Positions 43,498 to 50,465 of a stretch of 50,465 nucleotides of DNA are shown piece by piece. The stretch is taken from NCBI GenBank assembly GCA_002382495.1, contig DFXW01000005.1:28698-79162 (forward strand), given 5' to 3'. How positions within the stretch are numbered: the first letter of the stretch is position 1; each line of letters starts with the position of its first letter. The notes under the pieces are model-generated. The model saw only the letters and a program-made list of their open reading frames with translations, did not search any database and was not told the origin of the DNA. This DNA comes from Flavobacterium sp. UBA4098. GTDB lineage: Bacteria; Bacteroidota; Bacteroidia; Flavobacteriales; Flavobacteriaceae. The translations under genes were made by a program, and so were the position numbers.

Positions 43498-44370
43498 ATG
43501 AGTGTTTTAGTTAATAAAAATTCCAAAATAATTGTTCAAGGTTTTACAGGAAGTGAAGGTACATTTCACGCTTCTCAAATGATTGAATACGGGACAAATG
43601 TTGTAGGTGGGGTAACTCCAGGAAAAGGAGGTTCAACCCATTTAGACCGTCCTGTTTTTAATACAGTAAAAGATGCTGTAGAGCAAGCAGGTGCAGACAC
43701 TTCAATCATTTTTGTACCGCCTGCTTTTGCTGCTGATGCAATTATGGAAGCAGCTGATGCTGGAATCAAAGTAATTATTGCTATTACTGAAGGAATTCCC
43801 GTAGCTGATATGATTAAAGCGAATAGTTATGTTAAAGAAAGAAATGCACGATTAATTGGACCTAACTGTCCAGGTGTTATTACTGCTGACGAAGCTAAAG
43901 TGGGAATTATGCCAGGTTTTGTTTTCAAAAAAGGTACAGTAGGAATTGTTTCTAAATCAGGAACTTTAACTTATGAAGCCGCTGACCAAGTAGCGAAACA
44001 AGGATTAGGTATTACTACTGCTATTGGAATTGGTGGAGATCCAATTATTGGAACTACAACTAAAGAAGCTGTAGAATTATTGATGAACGATCCTGAAACG
44101 AATTGTATAGTTATGATTGGTGAAATTGGAGGTCAATTAGAAGCTGATGCTGCTAAATGGATTAAAGCCGATGGCAACCGTAAACCAGTAGTAGGATTTA
44201 TTGCAGGTGTTACTGCTCCAGCAGGACGTACAATGGGTCATGCAGGTGCAATTGTTGGAGGTTCTGATGATACTGCTGAAGCAAAAAAACAAATTATGAG
44301 AGAAAACGGTATTCACGTGGTGGACTCTCCAGCTGAAATTGGTAAAAAAGTAAAAGAAGTTTTAGGTTAG
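43498..44370 (+). CDS. sucD: Succinyl-CoA synthetase alpha subunit
   Basis: A 290-residue alpha subunit of the TCA cycle enzyme that converts succinyl-CoA to succinate with ATP or GTP formation. Signs: CoA-binding Rossmann half VQGFTGSEGTFHASQMIEYG and GGVTPGKGGS, IIAITEGIPV, GPNCPGVI, VGIVSKSGTLTYEAADQ, and the phosphohistidine loop GRTMGHAGAIVGG near the end. The beta subunit SucC is not here, as in other flavobacteria where the two genes are apart. It has its own promoter and a terminator directly behind it. Confidence 0.96.
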   Translation: MSVLVNKNSKIIVQGFTGSEGTFHASQMIEYGTNVVGGVTPGKGGSTHLDRPVFNTVKDAVEQAGADTSIIFVPPAFAADAIMEAADAGIKVIIAITEGIPVADMIKANSYVKERNARLIGPNCPGVITADEAKVGIMPGFVFKKGTVGIVSKSGTLTYEAADQVAKQGLGITTAIGIGGDPIIGTTTKEAVELLMNDPETNCIVMIGEIGGQLEADAAKWIKADGNRKPVVGFIAGVTAPAGRTMGHAGAIVGGSDDTAEAKKQIMRENGIHVVDSPAEIGKKVKEVLG

Positions 44371-44391
44371 TCCTAAATACATATACACTAT

Positions 44392-44421
44392 AAAATACCT
44401 CACGGTTTCGTGGGGTATTTT
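44392..44421 (+). terminator. Terminator of sucD
   Basis: AAAATACC-T-CACG pairs with CGTG-G-GGTATTTT (one T-G pair) around a 4-base loop, with a TTTTG tail. It lies 21 bases after the sucD stop. Confidence 0.8.
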
Positions 44422-44445
44422 GTTTCATAAATACAGTAAAGAATA

Positions 44446-44874
44446 ATGTACAAAGAATTAAAAAAGTTTAAAGCAACTAAGAGTTTTACTTTTGGTCAAG
44501 AAGATAGTTTAGAAGAAGTGTGTAATGCTCCCGAAAGTGCCAGTGGTGTTTTTATAGTGTATGCAATTGATGGAGAGGAGAAAGAATTAATTATGGTAGG
44601 TTCTACTGGAACAGTTCAGAATGACGGATCTTTAAAAAGTAAAAATGGTGGTTTGTATGACAAAATTGTGAACGGTCATCAATTTGCCAAAACTGGTAGA
44701 AAATACTCTTGGCCTGCTCAAATGAAATTAGAAAACATTGATCGCTTAGAAGTTGCTTGGTACGATACTTTTAACGAAAAAGTAAAAGTGATTCCTACTT
44801 TTGTAGAAGGTCAAGTATTACAAAATTTCTTAGATGAAAAAGGAAGTTTGCCTAAATGGAATGTGGCATTTTAA
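44446..44874 (+). CDS. Hypothetical protein with GIY-YIG-like pattern
   Basis: A 142-residue cytosolic protein without a signal or membrane helix. I see a pattern like the GIY-YIG nuclease fold: SGVFIVYAI (34-41, compare GIYxIYxI), then LIMVGSTG (49-55, compare YIGSTx), LYDKIVNGHQF (70-80), and a late glutamate in VEGQVLQNFL (about 120, compare the conserved Glu helix). The usual arginine of the catalytic site is not obvious, so this may be an inactive or divergent member, or only a look-alike. It is flanked on both sides by terminators, so it is a single-gene unit. Function unknown. Confidence 0.75.
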   Translation: MYKELKKFKATKSFTFGQEDSLEEVCNAPESASGVFIVYAIDGEEKELIMVGSTGTVQNDGSLKSKNGGLYDKIVNGHQFAKTGRKYSWPAQMKLENIDRLEVAWYDTFNEKVKVIPTFVEGQVLQNFLDEKGSLPKWNVAF

Positions 44875-44890
44875 TTTTCTGAATTATATT

Positions 44891-44922
44891 TAAAAAAAAG
44901 CGCCAATACGGCGCTTTTTTTT
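44891..44922. terminator. Bidirectional terminator between the GIY-YIG-like gene and the di-haem peroxidase gene
   Basis: AAAAAAGCGCC and GGCGCTTTTTT pair perfectly across AATAC, with A and T tracts on both sides. It lies 17 bases behind the plus-strand stop and touches the end of the convergent gene. Confidence 0.88.
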
Positions 44923-46105
44923 ATGATTTAAATGGGCTAGACCACTTTGGATCACTGTAAACATTCGTGCCAGTAAGTGTTTTTATAAATGCAATTAAAG
45001 CATTTACTTCTCCTGGCTGAAAATTGAGTTGTTGTCCAAAACCATTCGGAGCTAACCTAGGATCTAAATTTGTATTTCTTGTTGCAATTGTAATGGTTCC
45101 ATAATGTCCAATTACATTTTGTAATGTAACCAAACCTCCAGTATGCATCATAGGTCCGTTTGGAATTCCATTAGCATTAACCAAGTCCCTTAGCGAAGGA
45201 GCTCTGGTATTAGTGATGTCAATCCCCGTATCGTTTAAAACACCAATAATTCCATTATTTCTGGTATTCGGATCAATATCAAATTCGGGGGCTGCATGAC
45301 AAGCAGCACAGCCAAAACCACCTGAAGTTCTAACCCCAGAAACATTAAAGACAGGCGGAGTTAAGAACAACGTTTTCCCTTGATTTTCTTGGGCTGTAAA
45401 ATTGGGAAAAGCTTGATTATCACTTTGAACTGCAATTCGTCCCAAATCGTATTTGGAGTCAAATGATTGAATGCTTCTGATAAATTGTGCTAATGCTAAC
45501 TGTAATTTAGATTCTGTGATTTCTTCGGAACCATACACATATTTGAATAATTCTTTATAATAGCCAATACCTTGTAATTTTGAAATTAAAGTTGTGATGG
45601 ACCCATCGCCACTCGTGCCGCTAAATCCCATTTCTATGTGATTTTTAATTGGTTCAGAGGATTGTAATTCCAATGTTGCAGCTCTTTCGTCCCAGAAAAA
45701 TTTTCGTTCATTTGAAAATCGGGAGTTGACTAAACGCATAGCATGACGTGTTGTTGTTCCATTCACCCCATCACTAGCATCGGTATCATCTCCAAAAGCA
45801 TTAGCTTGAATATGGCATGAAGCACATGAAATAGTATTGTTAGAAGATAAATTTTTGTCATAAAATAAAACCCTACCTAAAGTTGCGCCTTTATCGGTTA
45901 TTGGATTGCCAGCTGTATTGTCTTTTGTAATGTAAGCCGGTTTAGTTTGATTCGCATAATTGCTCAAATTATTAAGATCAATTTTACCCGTAAACACTTC
46001 AATAAAATTCGGATAGGATGTTGCTATTTCACTCTCAGTTGAATTACTACAAGAATAAAAAGTGAATAAACTTCCTAAGAATAAAAGTAAAGTTGATTTC
46101 TTCAT
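44921..46105 (-). CDS. Di-haem cytochrome c peroxidase (MauG/CcpA family) lipoprotein
   Basis: A 394-residue exported protein. The signal peptide ends with the lipobox FYSC (Cys19), so it is anchored to a membrane surface. Two c-type haem sites are present: CASCHIQ (about residue 95) and CAACHAAP (about residue 280). Family marks: TLGRVLFYDKNLSSNNTISC, FGDDTDASDGVNG, RHAMRLVNSRFSNERKFFWDERA and the peroxidase-domain end PNGPMMHTGGLVTLQNVIGHYG. It probably reduces hydrogen peroxide in the periplasm or outer envelope with electrons from small carriers; some relatives oxidise proteins. It is a single-gene unit. Confidence 0.93.
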   Translation of the reverse strand: MKKSTLLLFLGSLFTFYSCSNSTESEIATSYPNFIEVFTGKIDLNNLSNYANQTKPAYITKDNTAGNPITDKGATLGRVLFYDKNLSSNNTISCASCHIQANAFGDDTDASDGVNGTTTRHAMRLVNSRFSNERKFFWDERAATLELQSSEPIKNHIEMGFSGTSGDGSITTLISKLQGIGYYKELFKYVYGSEEITESKLQLALAQFIRSIQSFDSKYDLGRIAVQSDNQAFPNFTAQENQGKTLFLTPPVFNVSGVRTSGGFGCAACHAAPEFDIDPNTRNNGIIGVLNDTGIDITNTRAPSLRDLVNANGIPNGPMMHTGGLVTLQNVIGHYGTITIATRNTNLDPRLAPNGFGQQLNFQPGEVNALIAFIKTLTGTNVYSDPKWSSPFKS

Positions 46106-46284
46106 AGATTTGGATTTTAAAGATTTGAGACAGAATCACAACGCAAATAAATCAATTAAATTGTAAATAGTTAGCCACTAGTATGAAACTTTAATAAATC
46201 ATTATGATTTGAACCAATTCTAATTTATCAAATAGTTTAACGTATTAATTCAAATGGCACTTTTTTTCAAACCACAATTATTCC

Positions 46285-46292
46285 TATATTTG
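46285..46292 (+). promoter_or_regulatory. Candidate -7 element of the fabG promoter
   Basis: TATATTTG matches TAnnTTTG. The start codon is 80 bases downstream, which would give a leader of about 70 bases. No clean TTG is present at the right distance. Confidence 0.4.
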
Positions 46293-46372
46293 AACCCAGT
46301 TAATTGATACTCATTTATGAGTGATGATTTTCTAAAAAGGGAAATTAAAAATAATACAATTTAGTATATACT

Positions 46373-47119
46373 ATGAAATTACTAGAAGGAAAAGTGGCTA
46401 TCATTACTGGTGCCAGTCGTGGAATCGGAAAAGGAGTTGCAGAGGTTTTTGCACAACATGGTGCTAATATCGCATTTACATATAGTTCATCTGTTGAGTC
46501 AGCTTTGGCTTTAGAAAATGAGTTGAATGCAATGGGAATTAAAGCCAAAGGATACCAATCCAATGCAGCTGATTTTAACGAAGCGCAGACTTTTGTAGAT
46601 GCTGTTATTGAAGAATTTGGAACCGTTGACATCTTAATCAATAATGCTGGAATTACTAAAGATAATTTATTAATGCGTATGTCAGAAGCCGATTACGATC
46701 AAGTAATTGATGTGAATTTGAAATCGGTTTTCAATATGACTAAAGCGATTCAAAAAACATTTTTAAAACAACGTTCTGGTTCTATTATCAATATGAGTAG
46801 TGTAGTAGGAGTGAAGGGAAATGCGGGTCAAGCCAATTATGCGGCATCTAAAGCTGGAGTAATTGGATTTACTAAATCAATTGCTTTGGAATTAGGATCA
46901 AGAAATATCCGTTGTAATGCTATTGCACCAGGTTTTATCGAAACTGAAATGACAGCAAAATTAAGCCCAGAAGTAGTTCAAGGTTGGAGAGATGGAATTC
47001 CATTGAAACGCGGCGGAACTACTGATGATGTGGCTAATGCTTGTTTGTTCTTTGCCTCTGATATGAGTGCTTTTGTAACAGGTCAAGTACTTAACGTTTG
47101 TGGAGGAATGCTAACTTAA
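46373..47119 (+). CDS. fabG: 3-oxoacyl-ACP reductase
   Basis: A 248-residue short-chain dehydrogenase that reduces 3-oxoacyl-ACP to 3-hydroxyacyl-ACP with NADPH in fatty acid elongation. Visible: cofactor site TGASRGIGKG, INNAGITKDNLLMRM, the Ser of the active site in NMSSVVGVKG, the catalytic YAASKAG (Tyr-x3-Lys), the FabG-type NAIAPGFIETEMT and the end VTGQVLNVCGGML. The match to FabG through its whole length makes this more likely than a general SDR. Confidence 0.93.
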   Translation: MKLLEGKVAIITGASRGIGKGVAEVFAQHGANIAFTYSSSVESALALENELNAMGIKAKGYQSNAADFNEAQTFVDAVIEEFGTVDILINNAGITKDNLLMRMSEADYDQVIDVNLKSVFNMTKAIQKTFLKQRSGSIINMSSVVGVKGNAGQANYAASKAGVIGFTKSIALELGSRNIRCNAIAPGFIETEMTAKLSPEVVQGWRDGIPLKRGGTTDDVANACLFFASDMSAFVTGQVLNVCGGMLT

Positions 47120-47161
47120 TGAGTAGTTTGTAGTTTGTTCACTCAAACTATAATTATATAC

Positions 47162-47211
47162 AAAAATAGCCAAGAACAAAATCGTATTGAATTTTGTTCT
47201 TGGCTATTTTT
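47162..47211. terminator. Long terminator between fabG and the exonuclease-like gene
   Basis: AAAAATAGCCAAGAACAAAA and TTTTGTTCTTGGCTATTTTT pair over 20 bp with a small loop. It is flanked by A and T, and stands between convergent genes, so it can act in both directions. Confidence 0.9.
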
Positions 47212-47248
47212 ATGAAATAGATGAAACTGGATATAGGGGCGAAATAAA

Positions 47249-47845
47249 TTATACTAACCCAAGTCTAGACTTTAACTTTAGGAACAATAGCCCCATTTTG
47301 TAAGCTTCTTCAGAGGCTGAATTTCGATCACTTATAGGAACTTTATATAAAGTGCACAATTCATCTAAAGAGAATTGTTTATCATTAATATCATGCAGTC
47401 TTCTGTGCATGATTTCCAAATCAAGAGGTTCATTTTTTAATCGCCCACAATCTAGTTTTTCCAATGCAGCATTGATAATTTCAACATCTGTCTCTATGCG
47501 ATATCCAACTAAAGTGGCATTCCCAATATATTTTAAAAAAGATTGAATTGCCTCTGGTTCTCCTAATTTATTGAGTTTACTCTCAACAATAAATTCGTTT
47601 GAAAGTCCATTGTCATGTAGAAATTTGTATTGTAAAATAACCACTTCAAAGTTATCTCCAATAAGTAAATTATCATGTATTATACCAAAACAGCCAAAAG
47701 ACAGAATTACATCTTTATCAGGATTTAATCCCGTTTTTTCTGTTGAAAGTATCACATACCGATTTGATTTTTTCTCAAATTTTGAACTATATTCTTTCCA
47801 GAATTCAGGATGTTCTTTGGTAATATTTTTAAGCCAATCTAACAT
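47249..47845 (-). CDS. DEDD-type 3'-5' exonuclease-like protein with altered active site
   Basis: A 198-residue protein similar to the DNA polymerase III epsilon exonuclease fold. Of the usual four metal and catalytic positions, ExoI reads LSTEKTG instead of DTETTG, so the first Asp is Ser34 (Glu36 kept); ExoII keeps Asp120 in VGYRIETD; and ExoIII reads DRNSASEEAY, where the His is Asn175 and the last Asp is Glu180. With these changes it may be inactive, or a slow or specialised nuclease. It starts 2 bases after the stop of the cNMP/CBS/DUF294 gene on the same strand, a pairing I recall from other bacteria, which suggests they work together. Confidence 0.82.
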   Translation of the reverse strand: MLDWLKNITKEHPEFWKEYSSKFEKKSNRYVILSTEKTGLNPDKDVILSFGCFGIIHDNLLIGDNFEVVILQYKFLHDNGLSNEFIVESKLNKLGEPEAIQSFLKYIGNATLVGYRIETDVEIINAALEKLDCGRLKNEPLDLEIMHRRLHDINDKQFSLDELCTLYKVPISDRNSASEEAYKMGLLFLKLKSRLGLV

Positions 47846-47847
47846 AA

Positions 47848-49791
47848 TTATGAAAATTGAGTAAGTTGGAATTTATCTTTAATTAACTCTTCTAATTCTT
47901 TCATTGGAGCTAAAGCATTTTTCAATCGTTCTTTGTCCATTTTATTTAATTCATTCAAATTGATAAACTGCCCAGAATCTTCGTTTTTTAATCCTTCTAC
48001 AGTTCTGAATTTAGAAAGAGTTAAAAAAGCTTCCGCACAATTGATGTAAATTTCAGCATTTCGTGTATCGGCTATAGCCAATTGTTTGAAACGAGAATAG
48101 GTATTATTTACACCTTTAATACCATAACTTAAAGCAAATAGTCGCGCACTATCAATTAATGGAAGTAAAGCACGTGATTTAATATCAAACTTATCTTTGT
48201 TTATACCTTCTTCTTCAACAATAAATTTCTTAAAGAAACTAAGTGGTGCGTTATTTCGTAAGGCATCGTTACCCAAAAAATCAAAGAACAATGTATTGCT
48301 CTTGGCATTCTTATAAATCACATTTTCTATAGCCTCTTCAATTTTTGCTTCGCCAAAAGCCATTTCATAATCAAAGAAAATGCTACTTAAATCATTGCTG
48401 TTTTTACCTGGAGTATTCATCCAACTGTTGTACTGATTTGTCCAGTCGCTCAATGACTTACACCAAAGAGTATTACTCCCCATATGACCGTTAGGACATA
48501 ACGAATATCCTATTTTTTCTAAATTAGCAGAGGCTCTTTTGGCTAATTTTAAAAAATAGTCTTTCACCTCACTGTATTTATCGGGTACTACATCTTCAAA
48601 AACCAATATACTATCTTGATCCGTAAGTAATAATTGTTCTTTTCTCCCTTGACTACCAATACTTAACCATGCAAAACGAGCAGGAGGGGAGCCTAGGTCT
48701 AAAATGGCTAATTCAACGCAACGTTTAATTAATGCCAAGTTGATTTCGCTTGCAATATTATAAATATGGAAAAGCGGAATATTTTTATGAATAGAACTTT
48801 GAATAATGTCAGTCAATCGTTCACGAAGTTGTTTCAAATCATCTGCCGACTGAGTTCGTTTGATTTGTTTAATTAATACCCCAGGATTATTCGCTTGAGA
48901 AACGATTAAATCATGTTCAGAAATAATTCCCTTAACTGGAGATTGATTGGTTCCATCGGTTGTTGCAATTAGATGGGTTACATTATTTTTTAACATAACC
49001 AATTGGGCTTCCGCCAAAGAAATATTTTCGACAACGGTTACAACTGGATTGGACATGATTTTATCTATCGTAGCCGTAATGGGGAAGCGCCCTGTAGCGA
49101 CTTTTGTAGTCATGTCGGTTTGAGTAACAATTCCAATTGGGACCGTTTGATTGTTACAAATAATAATACTAGTAGATAGGTTTTCAGCCATAGTTTTGGC
49201 AACATCCATCACAATAGCATCTGCAGAAGTGGTTAAAGGTGATCTGTTATAATTTAGTGACTGAAAGTACTGCATATCAGAAGATTGTTGGTCGGAATAG
49301 ACCACATTATCTGAAAGTAATTTTCCTTTTAAATTTTTGTCATTTGGATTATTGGTATTGGTTGCGAAACTTTCCAATAAAAAATCCAATACATTCGGAT
49401 TATTAGCAACAAAAGGTCTAAAAGTAGCAATAGGAATTGCATAAACAATACACTCTTGGCGTGCTTTGGCAGTCATCATGTAATTGTTTTTGGCAAAAAA
49501 TGGACGCAATCCAAAAATATCACCTTCATGACATTTATTTAACAAAGTTTCTTCAGCATCTGCAATAACAGATAAATGAATGACACCTGAAGCTACAACA
49601 TAAAAGCAATCGTGTAATTTATCATCAATTTGAAATAAGGTTTTGTATTTTTCTAAATTGACCACACGAATATTAGTTGCGATCTGTGATAATTCTTCAA
49701 AAGTCAAATTATCAAATGGTGGATGTTTTTTTAGAAAGTCTGCAATATGTTCTGCAACAGTATTCATAGTGGATGGCGATAAATTTTTCAA
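47848..49791 (-). CDS. cNMP-binding / CBS / DUF294 nucleotidyltransferase-like protein
   Basis: A 647-residue cytosolic multi-domain protein. Residues about 20-140 are a cyclic-nucleotide-binding (CRP-type) domain with the GDIFGLRPFFAKN phosphate-binding-like loop; about 185-305 are a CBS pair (PVGIVTQTDM and KGIISEHDLIVS), which usually senses adenine nucleotides; about 340-480 are the DUF294 putative nucleotidyltransferase with LSIGSQGRKEQLLLTDQD (glycine motif and DQD metal pair); and about 500-640 are the DUF294 C-terminal domain. The domains point to an enzyme that joins nucleotide sensing to nucleotidyl transfer. The 3'-5' exonuclease-like gene follows within 2 bases. Confidence 0.92.
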   Translation of the reverse strand: MKNLSPSTMNTVAEHIADFLKKHPPFDNLTFEELSQIATNIRVVNLEKYKTLFQIDDKLHDCFYVVASGVIHLSVIADAEETLLNKCHEGDIFGLRPFFAKNNYMMTAKARQECIVYAIPIATFRPFVANNPNVLDFLLESFATNTNNPNDKNLKGKLLSDNVVYSDQQSSDMQYFQSLNYNRSPLTTSADAIVMDVAKTMAENLSTSIIICNNQTVPIGIVTQTDMTTKVATGRFPITATIDKIMSNPVVTVVENISLAEAQLVMLKNNVTHLIATTDGTNQSPVKGIISEHDLIVSQANNPGVLIKQIKRTQSADDLKQLRERLTDIIQSSIHKNIPLFHIYNIASEINLALIKRCVELAILDLGSPPARFAWLSIGSQGRKEQLLLTDQDSILVFEDVVPDKYSEVKDYFLKLAKRASANLEKIGYSLCPNGHMGSNTLWCKSLSDWTNQYNSWMNTPGKNSNDLSSIFFDYEMAFGEAKIEEAIENVIYKNAKSNTLFFDFLGNDALRNNAPLSFFKKFIVEEEGINKDKFDIKSRALLPLIDSARLFALSYGIKGVNNTYSRFKQLAIADTRNAEIYINCAEAFLTLSKFRTVEGLKNEDSGQFINLNELNKMDKERLKNALAPMKELEELIKDKFQLTQFS

Positions 49792-49889
49792 ATGCTAATT
49801 TAAATAATTTAAAGAATACTTCTAGGAGAGGATATAAAATACTATTAACTAATTTAAAGTACTAATTGTTGAAAGATAGAGAGGATTGA

Positions 49890-49920
<31 letters not shown>

Positions 49921-49973
49921 ATTCAATATATTAATTAGTTAAATAGAGGTAATCGTACTAATTTAGATTTAAA

Positions 49974-50465
49974 TTACCTTTTTTGTTTCTTATCAGCTTG
50001 TTCTACTACTGTATTGATTGGTTGTAAATGATTGGCTAACAATTTTTCTATCAATTCTTCTTTAGTTAAATGATGAAAAATGGTTTTTACTTTAGTTTTA
50101 AGCTCAGCATCCAAATCGTGATTTGGTTTTGTCTTAAAAATCTTTTTAGCCCACAACAAGGTATTGTTTTCTTCAATACTTGCTTCTGTTGGTTTTTTAA
50201 ACTCAGAAAATTGAATTCCTAGCTCTTTTTCAAAATCAGCAATTTCAGCAACTTCTTCAGCTTGTAGCACTGTCAATGAGAGGCCTTTGGCTCCGGCTCT
50301 TGCAGTTCTACCACTACGATGCACATAAGCTTCGTAAACATCTGGTAAATGGTAATTAATAACAAATGAAACATCTGCTACATCTATTCCTCTTGCTGCT
50401 AAATCTGTAGCGATTAATACATTAATATGTCCTTCACGGAATTGCCCCATAATTCTATCACGAAT
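49974..50465 (-). CDS. DEAD-box RNA helicase, C-terminal part
   Basis: The gene runs in from the right edge (5' end missing; frame is open to the last base) and ends at 49974. The visible 163 residues carry the second RecA-like domain of DEAD-box helicases: RDRIMGQFREGHINVLIATD, motif V region ATDLAARGIDV, INYHLPD, motif VI HRSGRTARAG, then a C-terminal tail that ends in a basic run ADKKQKR. Such helicases unwind short RNA in ribosome assembly or mRNA decay. The sub-family (DeaD, RhlE or SrmB) cannot be read from this part. Confidence 0.93.
   Translation of the reverse strand: MRDRIMGQFREGHINVLIATDLAARGIDVADVSFVINYHLPDVYEAYVHRSGRTARAGAKGLSLTVLQAEEVAEIADFEKELGIQFSEFKKPTEASIEENNTLLWAKKIFKTKPNHDLDAELKTKVKTIFHHLTKEELIEKLLANHLQPINTVVEQADKKQKR

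Noticed and set aside
46106..46372. Small gene or non-coding RNA in the gap between the di-haem peroxidase gene and fabG
   Set aside because: Apart from a -7-like element at 46285 the stretch is AT-rich with frequent stops and no strong structure.

Overview
The window is a piece of chromosome from a low-GC member of the Bacteroidota, most likely the genus Flavobacterium or a close relative. Pointers are the very AT-rich intergenic DNA, promoters of the TTG-N19-TAnnTTTG type, the two-domain PorX regulator of the type IX secretion system, the fused LpxC-FabZ protein, two LpxD paralogues in one lipid A cluster, and small families I know mainly from flavobacteria. I saw no rRNA, tRNA, CRISPR array, phage, transposase gene or riboswitch. 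No stretch longer than about 300 bases lacks a gene.

Layout. 1-2.7 kb: end of an unknown gene, then pheT. 2.9-5.9 kb: an aldehyde-response module (aldehyde dehydrogenase, DUF779 protein, AraC regulator). 5.9-13.3 kb: a minus-strand operon for an RND efflux pump (adaptor, permease, TolC-like channel) running on into a bestrophin-type channel and a lipoprotein alpha/beta hydrolase. 13.4-15.9 kb: recG, whose helicase domain carries an in-frame DUF559 nuclease-like insert bounded by GC-rich hairpins; this is the most unusual object here. 16-18.5 kb: YhcH-like protein, DUF1697 protein, a frameshifted small gene, and a TauE-type permease. 18.5-21.5 kb: a uvrD/pcrA helicase with a Sua5/TsaC-type gene. 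21.6-25.3 kb: OmpA-like lipoprotein, glycosyltransferase, a stand-alone HsdR-N-type protein divergent from holA, and a small membrane protein. 25.3-28.4 kb: a MetX-like protein that has lost all three catalytic residues, ettA, and a 41-residue membrane protein. 28.4-32.2 kb: DCC protein, mutS2 without a Smr domain, ung, and a DUF4258-like protein. 32.2-35.4 kb: porX-tsaE-ald operon. 35.6-38 kb: DUF1080 protein, a small antitoxin-like protein and an HD phosphohydrolase. 38-44.4 kb: lpxD-lpxC/fabZ-lpxA-efp-lpxD2-SnoaL-sucD. 44.4-50.5 kb: GIY-YIG-like small protein, di-haem peroxidase, fabG, a degenerate DEDD exonuclease paired with a cNMP/CBS/DUF294 protein, and the end of a DEAD-box helicase.

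Most of the window is housekeeping: aminoacylation, lipid A and fatty acid synthesis, DNA repair and replication, t6A modification and translation factors. The accessory interest lies in the recG insert, the MetX pseudoenzyme, the efflux-bestrophin operon, the aldehyde module, the exonuclease-DUF294 pair and several small conserved-looking proteins of unknown function. All functional calls come from reading the translated sequence and recalling family motifs; no database search was run.
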